Shown: positions 6,956 through 14,225 of the stretch, piece after piece
How positions within the stretch are numbered: the first letter of the stretch is position 1
Layout: each line of letters begins with the position of its first letter
Origin: a virus
Virus record (IMG/VR): IMGVR_UViG_3300027906_003334
Coordinates: 1-25,854 of that record
DNA length: 25,854 bases
Reading direction: 5' to 3' (one strand)
Position numbers and translations under genes: made by a program
The notes under the pieces: generated by a model
Seen by the model: the letters and a program-made list of their open reading frames with translations, nothing else
Database searches by the model: none
Told to the model about the DNA's origin: nothing

Positions 6956-7765
6956 TTAACCTTTACCAATTGAGTCCCAAAATATCATTTGATTGATTCG
7001 TTTAAAGTTTTTATCTTTCATTAAACCTAAATCAGAATGTAATGGACCGTGTAACATTCCTCCCATATAGGAAATCATTTGATTAAACTTTCCTTCCGTT
7101 TTATATAATACGTTGTAATTTTTATCATCTTCTAGTATAGAATTTTTACATGAAGGATTACTTTTACGCCAGTCTTCATATCTTTTCACTTTTAATTTAT
7201 AATCATTAGGTGATATGTTTTCTTTTTTACATACCCAATTAAGCTGAATTTCATTATTGGGATATACACAGATACCAGTTTCTTTATGTTGATAAAACCC
7301 GGTACCCATTGTGTCATGATTATTTTTATTTAGATAAATTATTGAGGCCATTACAGAAGTATCACTATGAGGTAAAAAAGAACTGTGTTCATTCATTTTA
7401 AACTCTGGATGCATCACATTCATGCAAAAGTTACTATTTTGATTTTCTATATTTAATACATCTTTGATTAAATGAGATAAATCTAATTTTTGCATTACTA
7501 TTAAAGATATAGTATCTAAAAATGTTTTATTAGCAATAAAGTTACTAATTTCAAGTCTACTACCCACAAATGCATTAGTCTCCACATAATGAGTAGGTAT
7601 TGGTAGAGATAGAGCGAAATCTCGCACTTCATCCGGATGTTTATATACATCATCAATAATAACTATTGGATATAAATCTGAAATCATGACAACATGTATT
7701 GTCGCATTAGGATTATATTCAAACATTGTTTTATTATCATAAACTGTCATATCACGAGTGTTCAT
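6956..7765 (-). CDS. DUF6445 protein, 2OG-Fe(II) oxygenase-like (copy A)
   Basis: A 269-residue DUF6445 protein lying between the two halves of the carbamoyltransferase. It has the family opening YPIVIIDDVYKHPDEVRDF (32-50), the putative iron site LPHSD (H133-x-D135), GTGFYQHKETG (154-164), a close match to the family's GTAFYRHR segment, and the distal His in GGMLHGP (H239). Hydroxylation or another oxidative step using 2-oxoglutarate is the likely chemistry, by motif only. ATG at 7765 overlaps the end of the N-half gene by 14 bases and has GAGGA upstream. An ATG at 7750 gives MTVYDN, which aligns with the start of copy B, so either may be real. This copy keeps family motifs better than copy B (GTGFYQH against GSAICRH). 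Confidence 0.82.
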   Translation of the reverse strand: MNTRDMTVYDNKTMFEYNPNATIHVVMISDLYPIVIIDDVYKHPDEVRDFALSLPIPTHYVETNAFVGSRLEISNFIANKTFLDTISLIVMQKLDLSHLIKDVLNIENQNSNFCMNVMHPEFKMNEHSSFLPHSDTSVMASIIYLNKNNHDTMGTGFYQHKETGICVYPNNEIQLNWVCKKENISPNDYKLKVKRYEDWRKSNPSCKNSILEDDKNYNVLYKTEGKFNQMISYMGGMLHGPLHSDLGLMKDKNFKRINQMIFWDSIGKG

Positions 7766-9032
7766 CTAATCCTCGTACAAAATCATTAATATCATATTCC
7801 ATTCCAATACATCCTATATTATGAGGTAAACTTAAGCTGTCCTCAAATTTCCAAGCACATAATATAGCGGCACCAAAATTTAAACCATCATCATTGGGTG
7901 CTGTGGGAACAAAAACATCTTCATATACTCCATCCTCTATAATTTTAGAATTGGCAATAATGTTCAATGCACATCCACCCGATAAACATATTTTTTTACT
8001 TTTAATATCTTCAGGAATATTTTTTAATAACGAAATTAAATAATGTTCAAAATTATATTGTAACCAAGATGCTAAATCTTCTGCGCAATAATCATGTTCG
8101 TTATCGGAAATATAATCTTTGATATGAAAATTAGTACAGATAACAGGCCACTCCTCTCCGTTGCCATATACATTTTCCTTTTTAAACGACAAATAAAATA
8201 AATCATCACATTTTATATTTTTATAATCTCCGTATGATGCAAGACCCATTATTTTACCTGCATATTTTTCTCTATCTAAACCTCCACCAACATAATCCTC
8301 CGGGTGAATACCAATAAAATTTGTAGCATCTACTTCTGAGTCGGCCGATATTAAATTTAATAATTTTTTCCTCATATTTGTTTTATACTCAACAGACTCC
8401 GTATCAGTATACTTAATATCATCTGTTTTTAATCTATAGATATATTCTCCTAATTCAGTATAAGCTCCGCCAAACATATTTTCACCTGAATAGGTACATG
8501 TTTTGTTATGAACAGTAATTTTTTTATCTGAAAAATTAAAAGAATAAAAAGAGGTATTATTTAATAGAACTTTAGGTTCAATTCCATCTGACATCAAACA
8601 AAAATCACCCGCGCCGTCAAATGTAAACACATTTGATTCGTTGAAACCTGAAGCTAAAAATGTTCCTGCGGCATGAGCAAGATGATGATCTACAAAATAT
8701 ATTTTAGCATTGGGAAAGTTTACCTTTAAAGCTTCGGTGAAATATCCTTGAATTTTTAAATAATGCCCCATAAGAGTTGCATTTGAGACCCATGCTACTA
8801 TATCAATATCATTTTTTGTTAAATTACTCGATTTTAACAATTTATTTGTGGCCGATTTAGGATATCTTCCATCATGTTTAACTCGCGATAATCTTTCTTC
8901 TGATATTGAACCTATTAATTCACCATCAATAAAAAGTGTGGCGCCACTACCATGAACCCAAAAATCTTGGTCTTTCACATATTCTATTCTGCCATCCCAC
9001 CCAAGAGAACCATTTATTCCAAGTATATTCAT
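7752..9032 (-). CDS. Carbamoyltransferase N-terminal (Kae1-like) domain as a separate gene
   Basis: A 426-residue protein corresponding to the N-terminal, Kae1-like ASKHA-fold domain of NodU/CmcH/TobZ carbamoyltransferases. This domain binds the acceptor and transfers the carbamoyl group from carbamoyl-adenylate. Visible family features in order: MNILGINGS start, GSISEERLSRVKHDG (41-55), FVDHHLAHAAG with the metal-binding HHxxH (116-120), TFDGAGD (137-143), the KIMGLASYG segment, and LSGGCALN near the C-terminus. It stops just after the end of this domain (VRGLDEHS), where fused homologues continue into the GPRALGNRS domain; here that is the gene at 6370-6951. The ATG abuts the U32-like gene stop. 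Together the two halves total about 620 residues, the usual length of a fused enzyme. The acceptor, sugar or otherwise, cannot be told from the sequence. Confidence 0.9.
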   Translation of the reverse strand: MNILGINGSLGWDGRIEYVKDQDFWVHGSGATLFIDGELIGSISEERLSRVKHDGRYPKSATNKLLKSSNLTKNDIDIVAWVSNATLMGHYLKIQGYFTEALKVNFPNAKIYFVDHHLAHAAGTFLASGFNESNVFTFDGAGDFCLMSDGIEPKVLLNNTSFYSFNFSDKKITVHNKTCTYSGENMFGGAYTELGEYIYRLKTDDIKYTDTESVEYKTNMRKKLLNLISADSEVDATNFIGIHPEDYVGGGLDREKYAGKIMGLASYGDYKNIKCDDLFYLSFKKENVYGNGEEWPVICTNFHIKDYISDNEHDYCAEDLASWLQYNFEHYLISLLKNIPEDIKSKKICLSGGCALNIIANSKIIEDGVYEDVFVPTAPNDDGLNFGAAILCAWKFEDSLSLPHNIGCIGMEYDINDFVRGLDEHS

Positions 9033-10265
9033 TTAAATTTTAATATCTTTTGTTATTACAGAGCTATCATAATCAGGTATTCCAAATGCTCTTTCACATT
9101 CATGACAATTATAACATTGAGAACGACAATTCAATAGAATTTTATTAAGTCTTTGTCCTGTATCAGAAAGCCAAAATTCATCTTGTAAAAAATCTTCGGA
9201 ATATTCTTTAAAATTATCTTCTGTCAAATTATCATCTTTATCAGTAGGTTGGACTATCAACCATCTATCAAAAGGCACGGTATTTAAATCATAACATTTT
9301 TGAAAAGAAGAAGAGTATAAACTAAAGCCGTCATCTCCCATAGAATTAGAACGTAAAAGTTTAATATTTTTACTTTTTATATCATCTTCAGTATAGATGT
9401 TATATCTGTTTCCATCAAGTCTACCAGAACTTTTTAATATATTAACTGTGTTTAAATATTCATCTAAAAATTCTTTAGTTGATACAACCATATTAATACC
9501 ATTTCTGGGCAATTTATCTCTTTCATCAGATTTCCAATGGTTACAAGATAATGTTGATAGGGCATTACCCTCTCCCCAATAATTACTACTAATAGTTCCA
9601 CCAACCGTGTCATGTTCCAATTTAAAAGGGCATCGATATAAACAAGATTCACTTAATAACAATGAAGTTTGTATATCAGGATGACTCTCTGATAAAAACT
9701 TATAGATTCTTTTTAATTCTTTAATATTTCTATTTAAAGACCTATCTAATAATATAGTATTAAAACCACAACCAATAGTATCTGCGACCTGTTGCCCATC
9801 GGATATTAAATGATTTACTGTATTTTTCCAATGCATATCAGGACATCGCCGTTGTAACTTTCCTGTTCTCATAATATGCATATTACCAATAGTACAACTT
9901 CTCAACCCCTTATCATAATATTTTCCTATCCATTCAACAAAATCATCCTGTAATGTTTGATCTAATAGTAGTTCATCTGGATATGTGGTTGAATTCATAG
10001 TTAATGAAACACATACTCCAAATTCTTCTTGTATTCTAAGTAAATTTTCAGTTTGTTCGTCTGTGGCTTCTGATCCCATAGCATTACCCACAAACTTCAT
10101 TCTCCTTTGATATTTGTAATAAAAATTCTTACCAAAGTATATGTCTTCTATTTCATTAAGAATTGATTTTGGAGTATTTTTTATCACTAGATAATAATGA
10201 TTTGGGTAGCCGTTTTCTAGACCCTTTTCAGGATGGGCAATAGAAAATCTGCGTGTGAAATCCAT
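9033..10265 (-). CDS. U32-peptidase-like (UbiU/RlhA-type) Fe-S protein with C-terminal Cys4 motif
   Basis: A 410-residue protein whose layout resembles the U32 'peptidase' family, whose known members (UbiU, UbiV, RlhA/YdcP) are mostly oxygen-independent hydroxylation proteins with Fe-S clusters and not proteases. The middle has the TIM-barrel-like run VADTIGCGFNTILLDRSLN, followed by LLLSESCLYRCPFKLEH and LSCNHW, then FQKCYDL: four cysteines in the order typical of the U32 cluster site. The C-terminus adds a second motif, C-x3-C-x2-C-x2-C (380, 384, 387, 390). ATG at 10265 has AAGGA ten bases upstream. It directly abuts the carbamoyltransferase N-half. The family call rests on motif pattern only and is moderately sure; a divergent radical-SAM-like TIM barrel is the alternative, though a CxxxCxxC near the N-terminus is absent. 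Confidence 0.62.
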   Translation of the reverse strand: MDFTRRFSIAHPEKGLENGYPNHYYLVIKNTPKSILNEIEDIYFGKNFYYKYQRRMKFVGNAMGSEATDEQTENLLRIQEEFGVCVSLTMNSTTYPDELLLDQTLQDDFVEWIGKYYDKGLRSCTIGNMHIMRTGKLQRRCPDMHWKNTVNHLISDGQQVADTIGCGFNTILLDRSLNRNIKELKRIYKFLSESHPDIQTSLLLSESCLYRCPFKLEHDTVGGTISSNYWGEGNALSTLSCNHWKSDERDKLPRNGINMVVSTKEFLDEYLNTVNILKSSGRLDGNRYNIYTEDDIKSKNIKLLRSNSMGDDGFSLYSSSFQKCYDLNTVPFDRWLIVQPTDKDDNLTEDNFKEYSEDFLQDEFWLSDTGQRLNKILLNCRSQCYNCHECERAFGIPDYDSSVITKDIKI

Positions 10266-10277
10266 AATGGTATATCC

Positions 10278-10898
10278 TTAAATAGTTTTTTTGTATATCA
10301 TAAAAGCTAACCAACTGTTTTCTATATGATATATTGTTTGTTCATACGTATTCAAAAATAAATCTAATGCTTTTTTTGTTCCAGTGTATCCTGTATTCTT
10401 GTAGTCATGCCAAAAGACCAATGCATTATCAACAATATTATTCATAACATTAACACTATCTTTCATTATACCATATACAGAATGATCACCATCAATATAT
10501 ACAAAATCAAATTTTGGAAGATTATTATATGTTGAACCTTTGGTTGAATCGGCATAAATTAAATTCACATCTACTTTTTTATTTTTAAATATTATCCCCA
10601 CATCTTCTTTTTTTAAAACTTCAGAGGCCTGAGTAGAATCAATATAACCTCGCATACCTTTAAAAATATCAATTGTATATACATTAGATTTTGAAGAAGC
10701 TAATTTAAAACTACAAGAAGTATGTCCTGCAAATGTGCCGATTTCTAATACATTTTTTCTATGTTTAGAAGAAAGCATGTCTAACAGAATTTGTAAATCT
10801 CTCCTAGGAGTGGCAGACCATTCAAAATCATAATTATTTTTTTCAGCACCCACCATACTATATGCTTCATTAGTACTGATTGTTTTTATACTAGTCAT
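10278..10898 (-). CDS. Class I SAM-dependent methyltransferase (Methyltransf_24-like)
   Basis: A 206-residue methyltransferase of the same broad group as the one at 3767-4369. Motif I is NVLEIGTFAGHTS (about 49-61), VYTIDIFKG carries the acidic ribose-binding residue, and FDFVYIDGDHSVYG (about 127-140) with FWHDYKNTGYTG are the group hallmarks. The N-terminal SATPRRDLQILLDML is typical of lid helices in this family, and it resembles catechol or small-molecule O-methyltransferase-like proteins more than nucleic-acid methylases. It overlaps the halogenase stop by eight bases, so it is probably co-translated with it, which suggests that methylation and halogenation act on the same compound. The substrate is not identifiable. 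Confidence 0.85.
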   Translation of the reverse strand: MTSIKTISTNEAYSMVGAEKNNYDFEWSATPRRDLQILLDMLSSKHRKNVLEIGTFAGHTSCSFKLASSKSNVYTIDIFKGMRGYIDSTQASEVLKKEDVGIIFKNKKVDVNLIYADSTKGSTYNNLPKFDFVYIDGDHSVYGIMKDSVNVMNNIVDNALVFWHDYKNTGYTGTKKALDLFLNTYEQTIYHIENSWLAFMIYKKTI

Positions 10899-12456
10899 TA
10901 TATATATTGTCTTTTAAATACCTATACATACTAGGAAACTGAGATACATATTCTTTTTGATACTTGATATACTGACCTATATCTTTATGTATTTTTAAGT
11001 TATTCTCTATATAACGTTCATCACTTGTCACTTTATCTACTACAGGATTCATACCAAACCCCGCCATTATATAAGGTGTGCCATCTTCAGGTTTTAAATG
11101 TTGCCATTTATTAATATGCTCATCATAAAATTCCGGTATGTATACATGTAAATATTTGGTCCAAGTTTCTTTTATAGATAGATAGTCTATATCTTCCGTT
11201 ATAGTTTTCCAATACTCGGTATCATTCTTTGTGGCCATAGCATAATGACCAATAACAAATCCAACAAAATATTCAGAACGATGTTGTACACGTTTGTTGA
11301 ATATTGACTTATCATAACCATTCACAATTCCATCGCGAGCAACTAAAGTATCTACCAGGATCTCTATTGCATCACCTATAAACATTAATCCAGTAGCCTC
11401 AAGAGGTTCTATAAACCCATTAGATAATCCTATAGCACATACATTTTTAACCCAGCTTCTTTCATGAAAGCCTGGAGTCATTTGTATGTGACTGTATTGT
11501 AATGAATTAATTATTTCTTTTGAACATTTAGTATTATTAATTAAATATTCTTTAAATTCTTTTTCGGCTTCATCTTCTGTCAAAAACTGTGAACTATAAA
11601 CATAACCTTTACCAATATTAGTCCAAAGAGGTACATTCCATATCCAGCCATTTTTATGTGCGTATGAATCTGTACTTGTCACCATTTCTTGTTCTATATC
11701 TGTATATGGAATATGAGTTGCTACAGCCCTATCATTGAGTAAATATTTTTCAAATGAAACAAATGGAGTATTTAATGTTTCTCCTAATAATAAAGATTTA
11801 AATCCTGTACAATCTATAAACAAATCGGCATCATATTCAGTACCATTTGATGAGGTTAAACTTTTTATAGTACCATCATAATCTACTATAACATCTTTTA
11901 TAGTATCTTGTATATAATTTAATCCTCGAGGTAATGCATAATCGTTCTTTAAATAATTAGCGAATAGAGTTGCATCTAACTGAAACCCTGTCATGTCTTT
12001 AAAATCAAATCCAATTATATTATCATCATCATGAACAAATTTCTCTTGTCTTAATAACTCTGAGTGTCCCATAGCAAACTGTTCATAACTATAATGATTT
12101 TTAATAGTTTTATCTTGTTTGTATATGAACCAATCAATAGGTTTATATTTGTTTAACCATGTCCCTTTACCAAAAGGATATTTAATTGTTTTACCATCTC
12201 CAGACCAATTAGTAAAATCTATTGACAATTTATAAGTAGCATTACATTTAGTCATCCATTCTTCATCTTTAAGTCCTATAATGTCTGTATATTGCCGAAA
12301 TATTTGTACCGTAGATTCACCAACACCTATAGTTGAAATATTTTCAGATTCCACTAACGTTATATCTTTATCTGGAAACTTACCTATCAATGCAGCGGCA
12401 GTCATCCACCCTGACGATCCCCCTCCAATAATAAGAATTTTATTAATTTTTTTCAT
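10891..12456 (-). CDS. Flavin-dependent tryptophan-halogenase-type enzyme
   Basis: A 521-residue FADH2-dependent halogenase, the usual family length. The dinucleotide motif GGGSSGW (11-17) opens the protein, followed by VGESTVQIFRQY. Lys75 in CNATYKLSIDF corresponds to the conserved lysine (K79 in PrnA) that carries or positions hypohalous acid. DCTGFKS lies at 215-221. GWIWNVPL holds W270, W272 and P275 of the WxWxIP halogenase motif, with Val for Ile. EPLEATGLMFIG (349-360) holds the active-site glutamate region. All catalytic positions appear intact. From memory, cyanophage Syn10 encodes a related halogenase (VirX1) able to iodinate diverse substrates, so halogenases are known in marine phages; whether this one uses tryptophan is open. 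No flavin reductase is encoded nearby. It overlaps the preceding GT9 gene by 14 bases. Confidence 0.92.
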   Translation of the reverse strand: MKKINKILIIGGGSSGWMTAAALIGKFPDKDITLVESENISTIGVGESTVQIFRQYTDIIGLKDEEWMTKCNATYKLSIDFTNWSGDGKTIKYPFGKGTWLNKYKPIDWFIYKQDKTIKNHYSYEQFAMGHSELLRQEKFVHDDDNIIGFDFKDMTGFQLDATLFANYLKNDYALPRGLNYIQDTIKDVIVDYDGTIKSLTSSNGTEYDADLFIDCTGFKSLLLGETLNTPFVSFEKYLLNDRAVATHIPYTDIEQEMVTSTDSYAHKNGWIWNVPLWTNIGKGYVYSSQFLTEDEAEKEFKEYLINNTKCSKEIINSLQYSHIQMTPGFHERSWVKNVCAIGLSNGFIEPLEATGLMFIGDAIEILVDTLVARDGIVNGYDKSIFNKRVQHRSEYFVGFVIGHYAMATKNDTEYWKTITEDIDYLSIKETWTKYLHVYIPEFYDEHINKWQHLKPEDGTPYIMAGFGMNPVVDKVTSDERYIENNLKIHKDIGQYIKYQKEYVSQFPSMYRYLKDNIYND

Positions 12457-13261
12457 CTATTTTTTCTAAAATATTAGTTACATCTATATCAATAGCAATA
12501 TCATTATTACAACACAAATGTATATGTTTATTATATCCTATACGTTGAGGTCTTGTTTGGCTTTCATTCCATAATACTATAGTTTTTGTATTTGTCAAGG
12601 CAGATAAATGCATTAATGCAGAATCAATAGTTATAACAAATTTAGATTTCTCAATTAAAGGAATTATATTGAGCAAACTATCTGTAGAAGGATCAGAACT
12701 AAATGAAATAACACCTTCGGCTTTTGGTTCATTATCATGTCTCAAACATACTACATCTAAATCTAATACATTTTTCAATCTATATATTAATTTTTGTACT
12801 AAATCTAAACGATAATCTCTCGGTTCATTAACAGATGCTTCACACCTACCCCCTTTACCACCATTAAATTGTACTACACAATAGTCCTTTTTTGTAAACT
12901 CGGAACTAATATCATGTGAAAATTCAATTTCATCAATATTAATATATGGTATGTGCTGGCCTCTATTTACACCATACATATCTGCCCACGCATCTACAAT
13001 GTGTAAATCATTATCTTTAGTATAATTAGAGAGGTAGGGTTCATAATAAATTATATTATCATATTTTTCTAATTCTTTAAAATATCGGAAATCTGTTGTA
13101 GGTTCTACATTGTTCACTTGTTCATTATTTTTAAAGATATAATCCCATGGAGACATTATAGATATTTTGTCTGCATTATCTTTTTCACATAGCCTAGATA
13201 TTAATGAAGTAAATATAATATTTTTACCTATTCCCCCCATTACTACATGTAAATTATTCAT
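12443..13261 (-). CDS. GT9 (heptosyltransferase-like) glycosyltransferase 1
   Basis: A 272-residue protein resembling glycosyltransferase family 9. The N-terminal MGGIGKNIIFTSLISRL (8-24) corresponds to the GxGDxxxxTP acceptor loop of heptosyltransferases but lacks the usual Asp. The C-terminal Rossmann half contains FVITIDSALMHLSAL (208-222), with D213, S214 and H218 matching the DSGxxH nucleotide-sugar site, then TIVLWNESQTRPQRIG. It is shorter than bacterial WaaC/WaaF (about 320-350). It is followed by a second GT9-like gene's end eight bases upstream and overlaps the halogenase start by 14 bases. The likely role is transfer of a sugar to a glycan or small molecule; donor and acceptor are unknown. 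Confidence 0.75.
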   Translation of the reverse strand: MNNLHVVMGGIGKNIIFTSLISRLCEKDNADKISIMSPWDYIFKNNEQVNNVEPTTDFRYFKELEKYDNIIYYEPYLSNYTKDNDLHIVDAWADMYGVNRGQHIPYINIDEIEFSHDISSEFTKKDYCVVQFNGGKGGRCEASVNEPRDYRLDLVQKLIYRLKNVLDLDVVCLRHDNEPKAEGVISFSSDPSTDSLLNIIPLIEKSKFVITIDSALMHLSALTNTKTIVLWNESQTRPQRIGYNKHIHLCCNNDIAIDIDVTNILEKIDEKN

Positions 13262-13269
13262 ATTTTCCT

Positions 13270-14214
13270 TTATACATTATTTAATTCATATATCACTTCA
13301 TCTACTAAGGGCCAACTATCCGGCTTTTCATTTTCGGGTAAAAGACAACAATTAAGATTAGTTCCATCATCTACTATCATACCTCCAAGATCAATACATG
13401 ATGGTTTTCCACAATGTCTAATTGCCTCTAAATTTACATTATGTTCATGTCCATGTGTTCTGACATAAGAACTACCCCATAAAACAATACCCCGTTTCAT
13501 TGAATGTAGAGATAGATGTGCTACTATTGAGTCTATGGCTATAAATGTATGTGATATTTCTAATAAATATGCAACTTGTCGAAAATTAATGCTATCACAC
13601 AAATCTATATTATGGTGTTTTATATCAAAATCGGGCATTATTCTAGATGGTTGTTCCGGTGCAATCTTACTTCCCACTTGATAAACATTATAATCAGATA
13701 AGTTAGAAACCAGCTTATACCACCATTCATAATTTGGTGTTTTTCCATAAGGAAATTTATATGAATGTCCAGTATGAATTACTATATTTTTTTTATCATT
13801 ATGTAGAATTAATTTATCAACTTGGTCTTTTTCTTCACTTGTTAAATTAAATTTAAAAGTAGAATCAAATTTATTTCTATCAATCTTAACTTCAAATTCC
13901 TTTTCCATGATATCAAAAAAATGCATATCATTTCGAAAAAATAATGTTATTCCTAATCTTTGAATATCTAAATTATATACTTTGTCAAATTGATGAAAAA
14001 GATTATCGATAATTCTTTTATTTCCGGTGTTACTAATAAACTCTATCCAATCATCGATAATATTTTCATTTACAATTAAGGTTTTAATTGCTTTATTAGA
14101 TGCTAATGTTATGTGATCTTTTTTATGTTTTTTTCGGAGGGATTCTAAGATGGGTAATAATAAATAAAAATCACCATATCCCAATACATCTGGGTAATAA
14201 TATAATATATTCAT
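13270..14214 (-). CDS. GT9 (heptosyltransferase-like) glycosyltransferase 2
   Basis: A 314-residue GT9-like protein. The N-terminus MNILYYYPDVLGYGDFYLLL contains GYGDFYLLLP (12-21), close to the GxGDxxxxxP acceptor loop with its Asp retained. NIVIHTGHSYKFPYGKTP (143-160) is the mid-protein nucleotide-binding stretch, and TFIAIDSIVAHLSLH (223-237) gives the D228-S229...H233 motif of heptosyltransferases, followed by RGIVLWGSS. It is only distantly similar to the neighbouring GT9-like protein, so the pair probably adds two different linkages and does not represent a recent duplication. It is the first enzyme gene after the three Cys-repeat genes, 11 bases downstream of the last one. The upstream ribosome-binding signal is weak. 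Confidence 0.78.
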   Translation of the reverse strand: MNILYYYPDVLGYGDFYLLLPILESLRKKHKKDHITLASNKAIKTLIVNENIIDDWIEFISNTGNKRIIDNLFHQFDKVYNLDIQRLGITLFFRNDMHFFDIMEKEFEVKIDRNKFDSTFKFNLTSEEKDQVDKLILHNDKKNIVIHTGHSYKFPYGKTPNYEWWYKLVSNLSDYNVYQVGSKIAPEQPSRIMPDFDIKHHNIDLCDSINFRQVAYLLEISHTFIAIDSIVAHLSLHSMKRGIVLWGSSYVRTHGHEHNVNLEAIRHCGKPSCIDLGGMIVDDGTNLNCCLLPENEKPDSWPLVDEVIYELNNV

Positions 14215-14225
14215 GTTTTTTTATA

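Noticed and set aside
6370-9032. Carbamoyltransferase halves as a pseudogene broken by a frameshift
   Set aside because: Each half is a full domain with intact motifs and its own start, and a complete unrelated gene lies between them, so this is a clean split and not a frameshift.
3767-14214. A classical RiPP or NRPS biosynthetic cluster
   Set aside because: No precursor-peptide frame fits in the gaps (12 bases or less), and there is no lanthipeptide, cyclodehydratase, adenylation or condensation domain; only tailoring enzymes are present.
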